A DNA stretch of 64,000 bases from Pedobacter jeongneungensis (GTDB lineage: Bacteria; Bacteroidota; Bacteroidia; Sphingobacteriales; Sphingobacteriaceae). Location: contig NZ_AYMG01000038.1 in NCBI RefSeq assembly GCF_000633455.1, positions 124,001 to 188,000 of the forward strand. Direction: 5' to 3'. The position numbers and the translations under genes were made by a program. Shown here one piece after another: positions 54,566 through 63,261 of the stretch (positions are counted from its first letter, which is position 1; each line of letters begins with the position of its first letter). The notes under the pieces were generated by a model that worked only from the letters and a program-made list of their open reading frames with translations, searched no databases and had not been told where the DNA came from.

Positions 54566-55696
54566 CTATTTGGTCTTTGAAAAAATGTCTGCAAGCTTAT
54601 CACTCAGCTCGGCTCCCCTTAAGTTTATGGCAATCACTTTTCCGGCAGGATCGATGAGAAAATTTGTCGGGATTGCAGTTACCCCGTACAGGATTGCTGC
54701 TGCATTTGAGTTACCCAGAAGATCTGAAAGCTGCTCATAAGGCAAAGCATCATCCTTGATCGCTTTAAGCCAGTTTTCCTTTGTTGTAGTTCCCCCGTCC
54801 ATTGAAATACCCAAAACGGTGAATTGCTTATCCTTGTATTGGTTGTAAGCTTTTACCACATTTGGATTTTCTTTTCTGCAAGGTACACACCAGCTTGCCC
54901 AAAAATCAAGCAACACATACTTTCCTTTATATGCAGATAGGCTTTTCATTTCATCATTTGCATTCTTCATAGAGAAATCCGGTGCGAGCGACCCTATTTT
55001 AACCGGGGTTATCGTTCCTATCGCTTCAAGAAAACGCTGAGCAAACGCAGAAGACTGAAGTTCTTTGCTCAAGAATCCGATGAGCATCCTTGATTTCGGC
55101 GGATCGGTTTTAGGATTATATTTAGACCTGATCAAATCAAGACTGACTAAGGAATTCCCATGGGATTTAACAAAAGCAACCTGAGCGTCTTCCTTTTTTG
55201 AGGCTAGTTCATCAAACTGTCTTCTTAACTTTACCTGCAATTCATCATTACCTTCTGCATTTTTATAAGCGGTATTCAACAGGGTTTCCTCTTTTCTAAA
55301 AGCAGATAGTACCTCAACCAGGCTTTGCTGATCCTTATTAAGTTGCGTACCGCTAATCTTGGCATGAAGAAGAGAATCTGGAGATTGTATCGAAATTTTT
55401 CCACTCTCAAGATAGACGCCTATCTGGTCAGGTGCAGGTGACTGATTTAAAGTCTCTCCCCTTTGCTTAAGAATTACAAACGCTCTGGTTATCTGACCTA
55501 CTTTTCCCTTCAACTGAAAAACACCATTATCAACTGCTGCTGAGTCTTTGCCCAGCCGACCATTAATATTATAATAAAGGTAGACCTTGGCAGGGTAAGT
55601 AATGTTTTTGACTTTACCCGTTATGAAATATTCTTGTTGGGCAAGCGCCGTAATCGGAAGTGCTGCAATCAGTAGTAAAATTAATTTTGTTTTCAT
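54566..55696 (-). CDS. TlpA/ResA-like periplasmic thioredoxin with DUF4369 domain, paralogue
   Basis: A 376-residue exported protein: signal peptide (1-19), DUF4369 (22-115), helical linker and thioredoxin domain with C270-VP-C273 (FWASWCVPCR). It shares the plan and several blocks (LYYNINGR, SGTQLN, GNSLVSLDLI) with the protein at 53364 and also with the TlpA at 23903. It follows the PKD-like lipoprotein gene after 65 bases that contain a hairpin. A role in reducing disulfides of imported peptides or of the operon's own exported proteins is inferred from context. Confidence 0.92.
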   Translation of the reverse strand: MKTKLILLLIAALPITALAQQEYFITGKVKNITYPAKVYLYYNINGRLGKDSAAVDNGVFQLKGKVGQITRAFVILKQRGETLNQSPAPDQIGVYLESGKISIQSPDSLLHAKISGTQLNKDQQSLVEVLSAFRKEETLLNTAYKNAEGNDELQVKLRRQFDELASKKEDAQVAFVKSHGNSLVSLDLIRSKYNPKTDPPKSRMLIGFLSKELQSSAFAQRFLEAIGTITPVKIGSLAPDFSMKNANDEMKSLSAYKGKYVLLDFWASWCVPCRKENPNVVKAYNQYKDKQFTVLGISMDGGTTTKENWLKAIKDDALPYEQLSDLLGNSNAAAILYGVTAIPTNFLIDPAGKVIAINLRGAELSDKLADIFSKTK

Positions 55697-55728
55697 TTGT
55701 TATATTTATTAGGGTAAACAGTGGGGTT

Positions 55729-55756
55729 AGGCTGAACAGTTCGTTTTGTTCAGCCT
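55729..55756 (-). terminator. hairpin between the SusCD-lipoprotein genes and the tlpA genes
   Basis: A perfect 10-bp stem, AGGCTGAACA (55729-55738) with TGTTCAGCCT (55747-55756), and an 8-base loop. It begins six bases after the stop of the lipoprotein gene. No T run follows in the minus direction, so attenuation or mRNA 3'-end protection is more likely than full termination. Confidence 0.5.
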
Positions 55757-55761
55757 GTATA

Positions 55762-57390
55762 CTAGTAATATCGGTACATGGAATGAAAGAGGGAGGTGAA
55801 GGTTGCGGTGCTATTTCCGTTAGGAACTGCATAAATCAAGGACTTAATGCGTCCTGTACCTTCGAAAACGGCTCCTGTCTGAGTCAATGTTGTGCCCAGT
55901 ACGGTAAACCGGTAAACCTTGTATTTTCCATTCAGATAAGTTGCTACAACCAGGTTTCTAAAGTTGTTGGCAGTAATGGCATCATATTGTGCATCAATAA
56001 ATTTCACATAAGTGATCTCTTCGCCTCCGAAATTATACATTGATGAACTGTAGACCTGGGTATCGATGTTATAGTATCCCAGGTTGCTTCCTTTTGCGAA
56101 ATAAATAATTGGGTTATTCTTATTTATTGCAAAGAGACTGGCCGAGGCCAAATCGGGATAGCTGGAACTCAACAGATCACGTTTAAAAGCGATGGGGCTG
56201 AAATTACCGTTACCATATCTTGAGGGAAGAAGTAATTCAGTGTTGAGTCCGACAAGCATCATATCACTGCTATTGTCCTTTTTGAGAAGACCATAAGCTC
56301 TTCCGTTGGACGACTGTAAGCTATCCAGGGTACCATCGGTATTCCCCATGAAAACCAGCTGAGCGCCCATTTTATTTGAAGAAACATTGTAAGGGTAGCT
56401 AAACTTGCTGCCAGTGAGGAACCTGTCGGGAAAGTAGCTGATATCTGTCTGTTTGTAACGCAGGGTTACGAATGAAGCGGATTTTTTATCGAAGCCCAGG
56501 ATATAACCTACATTGGCGTTATTGAATTTATAGGGTGCCAGTGTAAAGTATGGTGAAAGACTATAATCCCCTGAACGTTGCGGCAGAAAGCTGCTTGAAT
56601 TGGGGTCCATCCCTTGTGCTGCTCCGTCGTTAACGATACCCATCAGGTTAGGATCGCACACAAGGGCTTGAAAATTACGGGAAGCAGGCACAGGTGGTTC
56701 ATAGAATAACCCATCGGTACTGGAGAGTATTCTTTCATCTCTTACTCTATAAGCAAGCACTTCTTTGGAACTAACTGGAATCAGACAGGTATTATTGCTA
56801 ACAAAAAATTTGGTAATGGGATTATACCAGGTGTAAAAAGCTGTAAAACCAATATCTACTGGCAGTCCAGCCATAGGAGCACCATTTTTTGCTGTGATGA
56901 TATTGGTGACACTTTGATTTCCAACAGCATTAGTATAAAATGCGTCCATCTCTGTATTGCCATCTGCGGTTGCTTTCAGTAAATACCAACCTCGCTCAGC
57001 CCTGCTGACCACGTTGAATGAAATCTTCGAGAAGGAGCTCACACCAGTTACGGTATTGGACACTTCAAACTTTAGGTTAAGTGTGCCCAGACTGTCGAGC
57101 GTATAGCTCAAGGCTTTCTTATCTGAGATTTGCTTGTAAACCGTCAGGCTGGAGCTTGCCTGTACGGTTTTAAACCACTTGTAGGTGAAATTGGCTTCCT
57201 GCCCACCATAAGCCACAGTGGGATTTATACTCAGCACATCACCTATAAATTTTTCGCTTACAGTTGTTGCCGATATTGTGATATCAGGTAATGGAGTAAT
57301 ATCGTTGTTATTTTTTTTACATCCATACATTGCGCAGAAGATAACTAAGGCGGCAATTACGATGGAAAGTTTATATTTTAGACTTAACAT
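55762..57390 (-). CDS. PKD-like family lipoprotein
   Basis: A 542-residue surface lipoprotein. The signal peptide ends in the lipobox AMYGC (C24) followed by KKNNND. The first part has two immunoglobulin/PKD-like beta domains (VAYGGQEANFTYKWFK is the PKD-like signature); the rest has beta-propeller character. Proteins of this type commonly accompany SusD and DUF4843 lipoproteins in Bacteroidota and are presumed to bind substrate on the cell surface. The gene starts 17 bases after the DUF4843 gene stops. Confidence 0.85.
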   Translation of the reverse strand: MLSLKYKLSIVIAALVIFCAMYGCKKNNNDITPLPDITISATTVSEKFIGDVLSINPTVAYGGQEANFTYKWFKTVQASSSLTVYKQISDKKALSYTLDSLGTLNLKFEVSNTVTGVSSFSKISFNVVSRAERGWYLLKATADGNTEMDAFYTNAVGNQSVTNIITAKNGAPMAGLPVDIGFTAFYTWYNPITKFFVSNNTCLIPVSSKEVLAYRVRDERILSSTDGLFYEPPVPASRNFQALVCDPNLMGIVNDGAAQGMDPNSSSFLPQRSGDYSLSPYFTLAPYKFNNANVGYILGFDKKSASFVTLRYKQTDISYFPDRFLTGSKFSYPYNVSSNKMGAQLVFMGNTDGTLDSLQSSNGRAYGLLKKDNSSDMMLVGLNTELLLPSRYGNGNFSPIAFKRDLLSSSYPDLASASLFAINKNNPIIYFAKGSNLGYYNIDTQVYSSSMYNFGGEEITYVKFIDAQYDAITANNFRNLVVATYLNGKYKVYRFTVLGTTLTQTGAVFEGTGRIKSLIYAVPNGNSTATFTSLFHSMYRYY

Positions 57391-57407
57391 GTTCTTGGAT
57401 TTTATGA

Positions 57408-58199
57408 TTAAAGATTAGGAAAAGTCACCGCAGTTGAAGGCAAAAGCGGATTCTCCCGAAGTTCGGTCAGACCGGCAGCCTTTCGGGTTGCATTTAAGTC
57501 TTTCAAAGCCTGGGTAAACTTGAAAAGATAGAATGCCTGTGCATTAAGGTCTACCGGGTTGGTAAGGGTTGTGATAAATGCAGCATCCCATGGTTTACCT
57601 GACTGTTCAATCATGAATTGATGTTTTACTGAACCATAGCTTCCCAGGAAAAACGAGGGTGTCCAGTTTGATGGCTGAAACAGGCGATCAGAAATGTAAA
57701 TGATCCCTTCGGTATGATCGGAGTTACCTGGCTTGAAGTCATCTGAAGTAGTGATTTTAAACCTAAGCTGGTAAACTTTATCTTTCAGGCTGGGGTCCCT
57801 TTTAAGTACAACGGGAATATAAGCTTCGTACTTACCCGCATCCACCTTCATTAACTTTTTTATATTTTCATCATCAAAGGAAACGTATTGAACACCGGCT
57901 ACCGCATCGGGATAGGCAGAGGTTGTATTGGGGTCCGTGAAAGCTGATAATTTAATAAAGCTAGTTTTAGAGGGCACAGTGCCCACTGTCCTAACCCGCA
58001 AAAAGACGGTATCGGTAGATCTGGATGAGTTAAGATAATAGAAGGAGGAATACGCCGTAGTGACTTCTTTAATATCGTATAAAGAATAAAATTCAAGATA
58101 CTGTTGACCTGTATAAGCTGCTGGTAGTTCTTTTTTACATCCAGCCAAAGTTAGAACTGTCAATGAAACAGCGATTGTGTTTATGATTTTTTTGATCAT
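57408..58199 (-). CDS. DUF4843 domain lipoprotein
   Basis: A 263-residue lipoprotein with lipobox LTLAGC (C21) followed by KKELPAAY. It shows the usual DUF4843 features: an early SFYYLNSSRSTDTVFLRVRTVG segment, a strand-rich central domain and the late WTPSFFLGSYGSVKHQFMIE block. The function is unknown; the family is restricted to SusCD loci and probably belongs to the outer-membrane import complex. It is 25 bases after susD and 17 bases before the PKD-like gene. Confidence 0.87.
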   Translation of the reverse strand: MIKKIINTIAVSLTVLTLAGCKKELPAAYTGQQYLEFYSLYDIKEVTTAYSSFYYLNSSRSTDTVFLRVRTVGTVPSKTSFIKLSAFTDPNTTSAYPDAVAGVQYVSFDDENIKKLMKVDAGKYEAYIPVVLKRDPSLKDKVYQLRFKITTSDDFKPGNSDHTEGIIYISDRLFQPSNWTPSFFLGSYGSVKHQFMIEQSGKPWDAAFITTLTNPVDLNAQAFYLFKFTQALKDLNATRKAAGLTELRENPLLPSTAVTFPNL

Positions 58200-58224
58200 C
58201 TCTAATTGAATTTAATGGATAAAA

Positions 58225-59676
58225 TTATTGGCCAAGACCGATTTCTCTACTAGGAAGCGGCAGTACATATTCAGCTTCTCCGGTAGAATGGTCACTCCAC
58301 ATCATATTGGTTATCCCAAGGCGTTTGTACAGGTAAAAAATCTGACCTTCAGCATAAAAGTCTTTGATGTATTCTCTAATCAGGATATCCTGCCTGTTTG
58401 TTTCTGTAAGGGTAATCGGTGCGACCTCCCTCGCTGTACGATAGGCGGTATAATAGGTATTGGCATCGGTAAGGCTCGAACACTCCATCATAATCAAATA
58501 CATTTCCGAGAGTCTGATCATCGGGATCGAAAACACATTACTATTGGGCACTGTTGTGGTCGCTGCCAGAAGATCTGCATACTTCTTGGTGGAGGATGCA
58601 TTACCCGAAAAATATGAGGTTGAAATTGAATAAAACAGCGCATATCTGAGATCAGAGGTTTCACTCTGATAGAGGTCTGAAATGATCTTGGACTGCTGAA
58701 TTACCTGAGTAGCCTGTGAACCACTGGAAACCAGGGCATCGTTGAAATTCTCGATGTTAAGGCCAAATAAATGCTCAGTAAAGAATACGTAATTTCTGGA
58801 AGAGAGGTTACTTCTAACGCCAAAGGTAAATTTTTTCGCTCCGTTAGGATCGACTGCATCAATAACCATTTTTGCATACCTCGCCGCATTCACTTTATCA
58901 CCCATCCATAAACGTACTCTTGCCTGAAGACCAAGAACTGCGTAATAATTCATGCGGTTCTGCCTCCAGTACCAGTATTGCTGCTGATATTCTGTGTAAG
59001 CTGCGAATGTACGGTTTAGTGATGCGGGTGAGTATTTAGAAATGGGATCATAGGTTGCAAGCAACTGTTCAGCCTTATCCAGATCAGCGGTCAGTTTTGC
59101 CATGTAGTTGCTGTAGGAATCATACGAATAAGCGCTTTTATCTACCGTTGTCACATAAGGAAGATATCCCTTGGATCCTGGATTAGAAGGTATCGGGCCA
59201 AATAGTCGCATCAGATCAAAGTGAACAAATGCCCTGATTGCCAGTCCTTCCCCTTCTGTACACTTGGCTAGCCTTTCTTCAAGCACATTCTGAGTGGTTA
59301 GTGCATTTAAGAGTGTATTGGTATTCAGTATGGTATTATACTGATTTAGAAACATTGTGTTGAGCGCGGCATCCACTTCAGTGCTTTTATAGAGATGGTG
59401 AGCGAGCTGATAATTAACCCCATTAGTTGCTGTTGCAGCGGGGTAATACCAAAGCTGTGCCATAAAATCTGTACCACCACTGTTTAAAAACGCAGCGGGT
59501 GAATAATTTTTTCTCATCCCGATATAGATACCTGCAAGCGCATCAGTATACCCCTGAGGACTGGCGAATAGTTTATCCGCAGTGGTAACGGTTGCTGGTT
59601 CCACGGTTAGAAATTTTTTGCACGAACTGCTGAACATGATCAGGAACATCAGTCCTATTAGTTGAATCTTTTTCAT
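58225..59676 (-). CDS. SusD/RagB-type outer-membrane lipoprotein
   Basis: A 483-residue lid protein. The ATG at 59676 (MKKIQLIGLMFLIMFSSSC) gives a lipoprotein signal peptide with Cys followed by KKFLTVEP; the frame begins at 59700. SusD family features are GEGLAIRAFVHFDLMRLFGPIP, IRLSEMYLIMMECSSL and the late EYIKDFYAEGQIFYLYKR block. The operon contains proteases and thioredoxin-like proteins instead of glycoside hydrolases, so its cargo is more likely peptide than glycan. Confidence 0.93.
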   Translation of the reverse strand: MKKIQLIGLMFLIMFSSSCKKFLTVEPATVTTADKLFASPQGYTDALAGIYIGMRKNYSPAAFLNSGGTDFMAQLWYYPAATATNGVNYQLAHHLYKSTEVDAALNTMFLNQYNTILNTNTLLNALTTQNVLEERLAKCTEGEGLAIRAFVHFDLMRLFGPIPSNPGSKGYLPYVTTVDKSAYSYDSYSNYMAKLTADLDKAEQLLATYDPISKYSPASLNRTFAAYTEYQQQYWYWRQNRMNYYAVLGLQARVRLWMGDKVNAARYAKMVIDAVDPNGAKKFTFGVRSNLSSRNYVFFTEHLFGLNIENFNDALVSSGSQATQVIQQSKIISDLYQSETSDLRYALFYSISTSYFSGNASSTKKYADLLAATTTVPNSNVFSIPMIRLSEMYLIMMECSSLTDANTYYTAYRTAREVAPITLTETNRQDILIREYIKDFYAEGQIFYLYKRLGITNMMWSDHSTGEAEYVLPLPSREIGLGQ

Positions 59677-59702
59677 TATGTTAGCTTTGAATTGTTCCAT
59701 GA

Positions 59703-62700
59703 TTAAAAAGTACAGGAAAGTGAAAAACTTGGTTTTAGGGAATATGGATAGCTTGTACCGCGTTCCTGCTCAATATTGCTCCAGTAGCCAATGTCGCTCA
59801 TTGTTGCAGATACGGTAATTTGCTGAACATCCAGATGTTTTACCAATTTTGCAGGCAGGGAATAATTGATATTGATATTGTTCAGTAGGAAGGTTGTTTC
59901 GGTAAATGCAAACCTGTTATTCGGATATGTATTATCAGTTACTGTCAAAGACTTGAACCCGGTGACATCCCCTGGAGCTGACCAGCGGTAATCTGATACC
60001 CTGGCATCAACATTTACCCTCAGAAAAGCATTTTCAACCTTATTTAATAAAGTATAGTTAACTTTTGTCGCACCAAACCTAGCAGCGAAGCCTATATTTG
60101 CGGCGAATTGACCGATTCTGATCATCGTACTTAGTCTTCCATCAACTTTTGGAATACTCTGTCCCACTACCACTTTCGGCAAATCCCCTGAAATCGCGGT
60201 AGTCAGGGTTCCATCAGCTTTCAGGTAAAGCACTTTACCAGTAGCTGCGTCAACTCCTGGAGACTGGAGAACATATACGGCATCCGTTGACTGCCCCTCC
60301 ACATACTGATAGTACACCTGGCCGCTTGAATTGGATGATGCTGCAAGCTGGTTGGCTTTTTTGAGTGCATCACTCAATTTCACCAGAATATTTTTATTAT
60401 GAGCTGCAGATGCTGTCACTGACCAGTAGAATTTCTTTGCTGGATTTCTGACCAGGAAAACCGATGCGGTTATGTCACTTCCGTAATTGTTTACTTTTCC
60501 AAAGTTTTCGATGTAGCTGCTAAAACCATGCGAGTAGGAAAGATTAGCTGTAGTAATTGCATTATTAGTCGTTTTGAAATAATAGTTTGCTGAGAGGGTC
60601 AGCAACCCATCGAATAGTCCCATATCTATGCCCGCATTGTGCTGATAGGTGTTCTGCCATTGTAAATCCTTGTTACCAAAGGATATCAGGTTTGCACCTG
60701 AAAGGGATCTGTAAAGGGCAGTGCGATCATATTGATAACTGGACAGGGACTGATAAGGATCAAAGTTCATCCCTCCCGATACGCCATAGTTATAGCGGAT
60801 CCTCAATGAATTGACCTTTGGTAGTAGCTCTTTCATAAAGCGCTCATTACTGATTGTCCAGCCCAGACCTGCTGAGTAAAACGTTCCGAACTTAGAGTTG
60901 GCACCGAAAGAGGAACCACCTGTAAGGTTGTAGTTGGCATCAACAAAAAACCTTCCATCAAAATTATAACTGGCAGTAAAACTGGCACCCACGGTGCGGG
61001 TTGTACTCTCAGTTGTTGTTGGTCTGCCGCTATTGATTGCATCTGCAAGATTTGATTGCTGATCGTTACTGAATCCTGTGGCTGTCAATGCATTGCCATT
61101 GGCTTTATCTTCGGTCACCTGACCATTAAAGCCGGCAAATACCGTACTTTTCCCTATAACTGTGCCGTAACTAAGTGTAGTTCTGGCCTGATAACTTTGT
61201 TGAAAATCATTAATTAGGTTATAAGATCCTTTAGTTGTAGCCGAGTTCTGCAGAAAAGCACTATTCGAGGGTGACCTAAAAATATCACTGCTCCCAACCT
61301 GTCTGTTATAACCTATTGAACTACTGGACTTAAGCCCTTTAATGATATCCCAATCCAGTGAAGTGGTATTTCTGAAAACTGTATATTTGGTTTTGTCAAA
61401 ATCTGGCAGTGATCCATTATATGCGGGATTGGTGTAAGTGCCGCCAAATCCCGTAAACTGCGCAACCGCTCTACCATTTGCATCGTAGGGATTCCAGTAT
61501 GGGTTCATGGTAATGTAGCTGCTAAAGTCTCCCCATGTACTATTTGAGGAATTATTGAAACCTACGGAAAGATTATTAGTAAAACGTACTTTCTTTAAGA
61601 TGTAGGATAAAGTGATTCCACCATTGAAGTTATCCCGTTTGGAGCCTTTCATTACCCCTGTAATCTGATTATAGGAACCATTCAGGGTATATCGGAATTC
61701 ATTATCACCACCGCTAAGTCCAATTGAATGAACCTGACCGATTCCAACCTGGGTGGGTATTTGCGCCCATTTGGTATCCACGCCTTCTACAGTGGCTTTT
61801 AGGTTTGCGTTGTAAAGCTGGTTATAACTATCCTGGGTACTGATACTCGTGCTGGTATACAAACCGGCTTTGCGCTCAATGGCTAGTTTATCAGCGGAGC
61901 CGAGCAAATTATAACTTGAAAAATCTGGTATTTCAATATTTAAGCCTGCGGAATAGGAGATTCTGATTTTTCCACCTACCGGCTTAATTGAAGTGATTAC
62001 CACAACCCCATTGGCACCCCTGGCGCCGTAGGCTGCTGTTGAACTGGCATCTTTCAATATGACTACCGATTCAACATCATTCTGGTTCATATCCATTACA
62101 CGTTGAAGGGTAACCTCAAAGCCATCCAGGATAAAAAGTGGAACGTTATAGGCATTCCTGATATTGGTACTCTGTATATTGGTCAGGTCAGTTGGAATGG
62201 TCGAAGTACCACGGATAGAGATATTGGGTAATGCATTGGGATTGGAACCCGATATGCTCTGCTCCTCGATATTAAAGGCTGGGTCAATATTTCCAATGGT
62301 TTTAAGCAGATTTCTGTTACCAAACATTTTGATCTGCTCTTTTGTGATTACTGTTACCGCGCCGGTAAAGCTTTCTTTGGGTTTATCAAACATCCCGGTA
62401 ACTACAACTGCCTTTAAATCTGCATCCTGTGCCTGCATGACAATTCTGTAATTTGTTTTACCCGGAACAATTCTTACCGACTTCATCGCATAGCCGACAT
62501 AGCTTACATTCAGCACACTATCCCCTTCGGATGTCATGAACTCAAAACTACCATCTGGCTGTGTTGCCGTTCTGGATATTTTTTTTCCGATAAGGTATAC
62601 CGTAGCAGCTGGCAAGCCCTTGCCATCCTCTCCGACAACGATACCTTTAATCCTCACCGGTGGCAGAGGTTTATTTTGAGCTTTCGGCTCGATTCTGGAT

Positions 62701-63053
62701 TTCTGTATCGTAATAAGCTTGTCCTCCAGACTGAATTCCAGATGTTGTTTGTCAAGTACCGCATGTAATGCAGCTTCCAGGCTAGCATTGGTTAATTTTA
62801 CGCTAACCTTTGAATCGGTCAGTAAATCGTTCTTATAAAAAAAGTCGTAACCGGATTGTTTCTGGATCTTAGCCAGTACAATACTTACAGGTGTATTGGT
62901 TTCCGAAAGCGTAATTTTCTGCGCATTCGCCGTTGCAAATACCTGTATAACAGTAAATAATATAATTGAAATGGTTAGTTTCATAGCCAATAGTAGTTTA
63001 TAGGGTAAGTGCCCTGCGAGACAGGACATTTTACCACATAAGTTTATTTGCAT
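59703..63053 (-). CDS. SusC/RagA-type TonB-dependent receptor with STN domain
   Basis: A 1116-residue outer-membrane importer. The start may be 63053 (MQINLCGKMSCL, common in the phylum) or the ATG at 62984 (MKLTISIILFTVIQVF). The STN domain (about 45-115, SGYDFFYKNDLL), carboxypeptidase-regulatory-like domain (about 135-215), plug with ILDGFEVTLQR and SVVILKDASSTAAYGARGANGVVVIT, and barrel ending LKPSFSLSCTF are all present. It heads an operon of about 15 kb. The fecR gene upstream and the STN domain point to sigma-factor control; the sigma gene should lie just right of the window. Confidence 0.95.
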   Translation of the reverse strand: MQINLCGKMSCLAGHLPYKLLLAMKLTISIILFTVIQVFATANAQKITLSETNTPVSIVLAKIQKQSGYDFFYKNDLLTDSKVSVKLTNASLEAALHAVLDKQHLEFSLEDKLITIQKSRIEPKAQNKPLPPVRIKGIVVGEDGKGLPAATVYLIGKKISRTATQPDGSFEFMTSEGDSVLNVSYVGYAMKSVRIVPGKTNYRIVMQAQDADLKAVVVTGMFDKPKESFTGAVTVITKEQIKMFGNRNLLKTIGNIDPAFNIEEQSISGSNPNALPNISIRGTSTIPTDLTNIQSTNIRNAYNVPLFILDGFEVTLQRVMDMNQNDVESVVILKDASSTAAYGARGANGVVVITSIKPVGGKIRISYSAGLNIEIPDFSSYNLLGSADKLAIERKAGLYTSTSISTQDSYNQLYNANLKATVEGVDTKWAQIPTQVGIGQVHSIGLSGGDNEFRYTLNGSYNQITGVMKGSKRDNFNGGITLSYILKKVRFTNNLSVGFNNSSNSTWGDFSSYITMNPYWNPYDANGRAVAQFTGFGGTYTNPAYNGSLPDFDKTKYTVFRNTTSLDWDIIKGLKSSSSIGYNRQVGSSDIFRSPSNSAFLQNSATTKGSYNLINDFQQSYQARTTLSYGTVIGKSTVFAGFNGQVTEDKANGNALTATGFSNDQQSNLADAINSGRPTTTESTTRTVGASFTASYNFDGRFFVDANYNLTGGSSFGANSKFGTFYSAGLGWTISNERFMKELLPKVNSLRIRYNYGVSGGMNFDPYQSLSSYQYDRTALYRSLSGANLISFGNKDLQWQNTYQHNAGIDMGLFDGLLTLSANYYFKTTNNAITTANLSYSHGFSSYIENFGKVNNYGSDITASVFLVRNPAKKFYWSVTASAAHNKNILVKLSDALKKANQLAASSNSSGQVYYQYVEGQSTDAVYVLQSPGVDAATGKVLYLKADGTLTTAISGDLPKVVVGQSIPKVDGRLSTMIRIGQFAANIGFAARFGATKVNYTLLNKVENAFLRVNVDARVSDYRWSAPGDVTGFKSLTVTDNTYPNNRFAFTETTFLLNNININYSLPAKLVKHLDVQQITVSATMSDIGYWSNIEQERGTSYPYSLKPSFSLSCTF

Positions 63054-63064
63054 ACTTTTGTGAA

Positions 63065-63153
63065 GTTTAGGTTTGGTTTAAGTTCTGTTGAAAGTTTTTT
63101 AATCAAGCGGCCTAGGCGGTACTGGATCCTGATAGCAGTCAGGGTTCAGTTTC
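63065..63153 (+). ncRNA. candidate cis-antisense RNA opposite the susC leader (unit 3, weakest)
   Basis: TACTTTTG at 63053-63060 (plus strand) again matches TAnnTTTG and overlaps the susC start codon. A 12-bp stem with two G-T pairs, ACTGGATCCTGA (63121-63132) with TCAGGGTTCAGT (63139-63150), follows about 60 bases on. The T run is short (three T), so termination would be weak. It is listed because position and layout repeat those of units 1 and 2. Confidence 0.22.
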
Positions 63154-63261
63154 CTATCATTTCCGCTAATTTGTCTGGTATTATTTGTAGTTATTTATTC
63201 CAAATTATTCCTTTCCTTTAATTGTTATCTAATTATTTTAAATTCTATTCTCCATTATTGA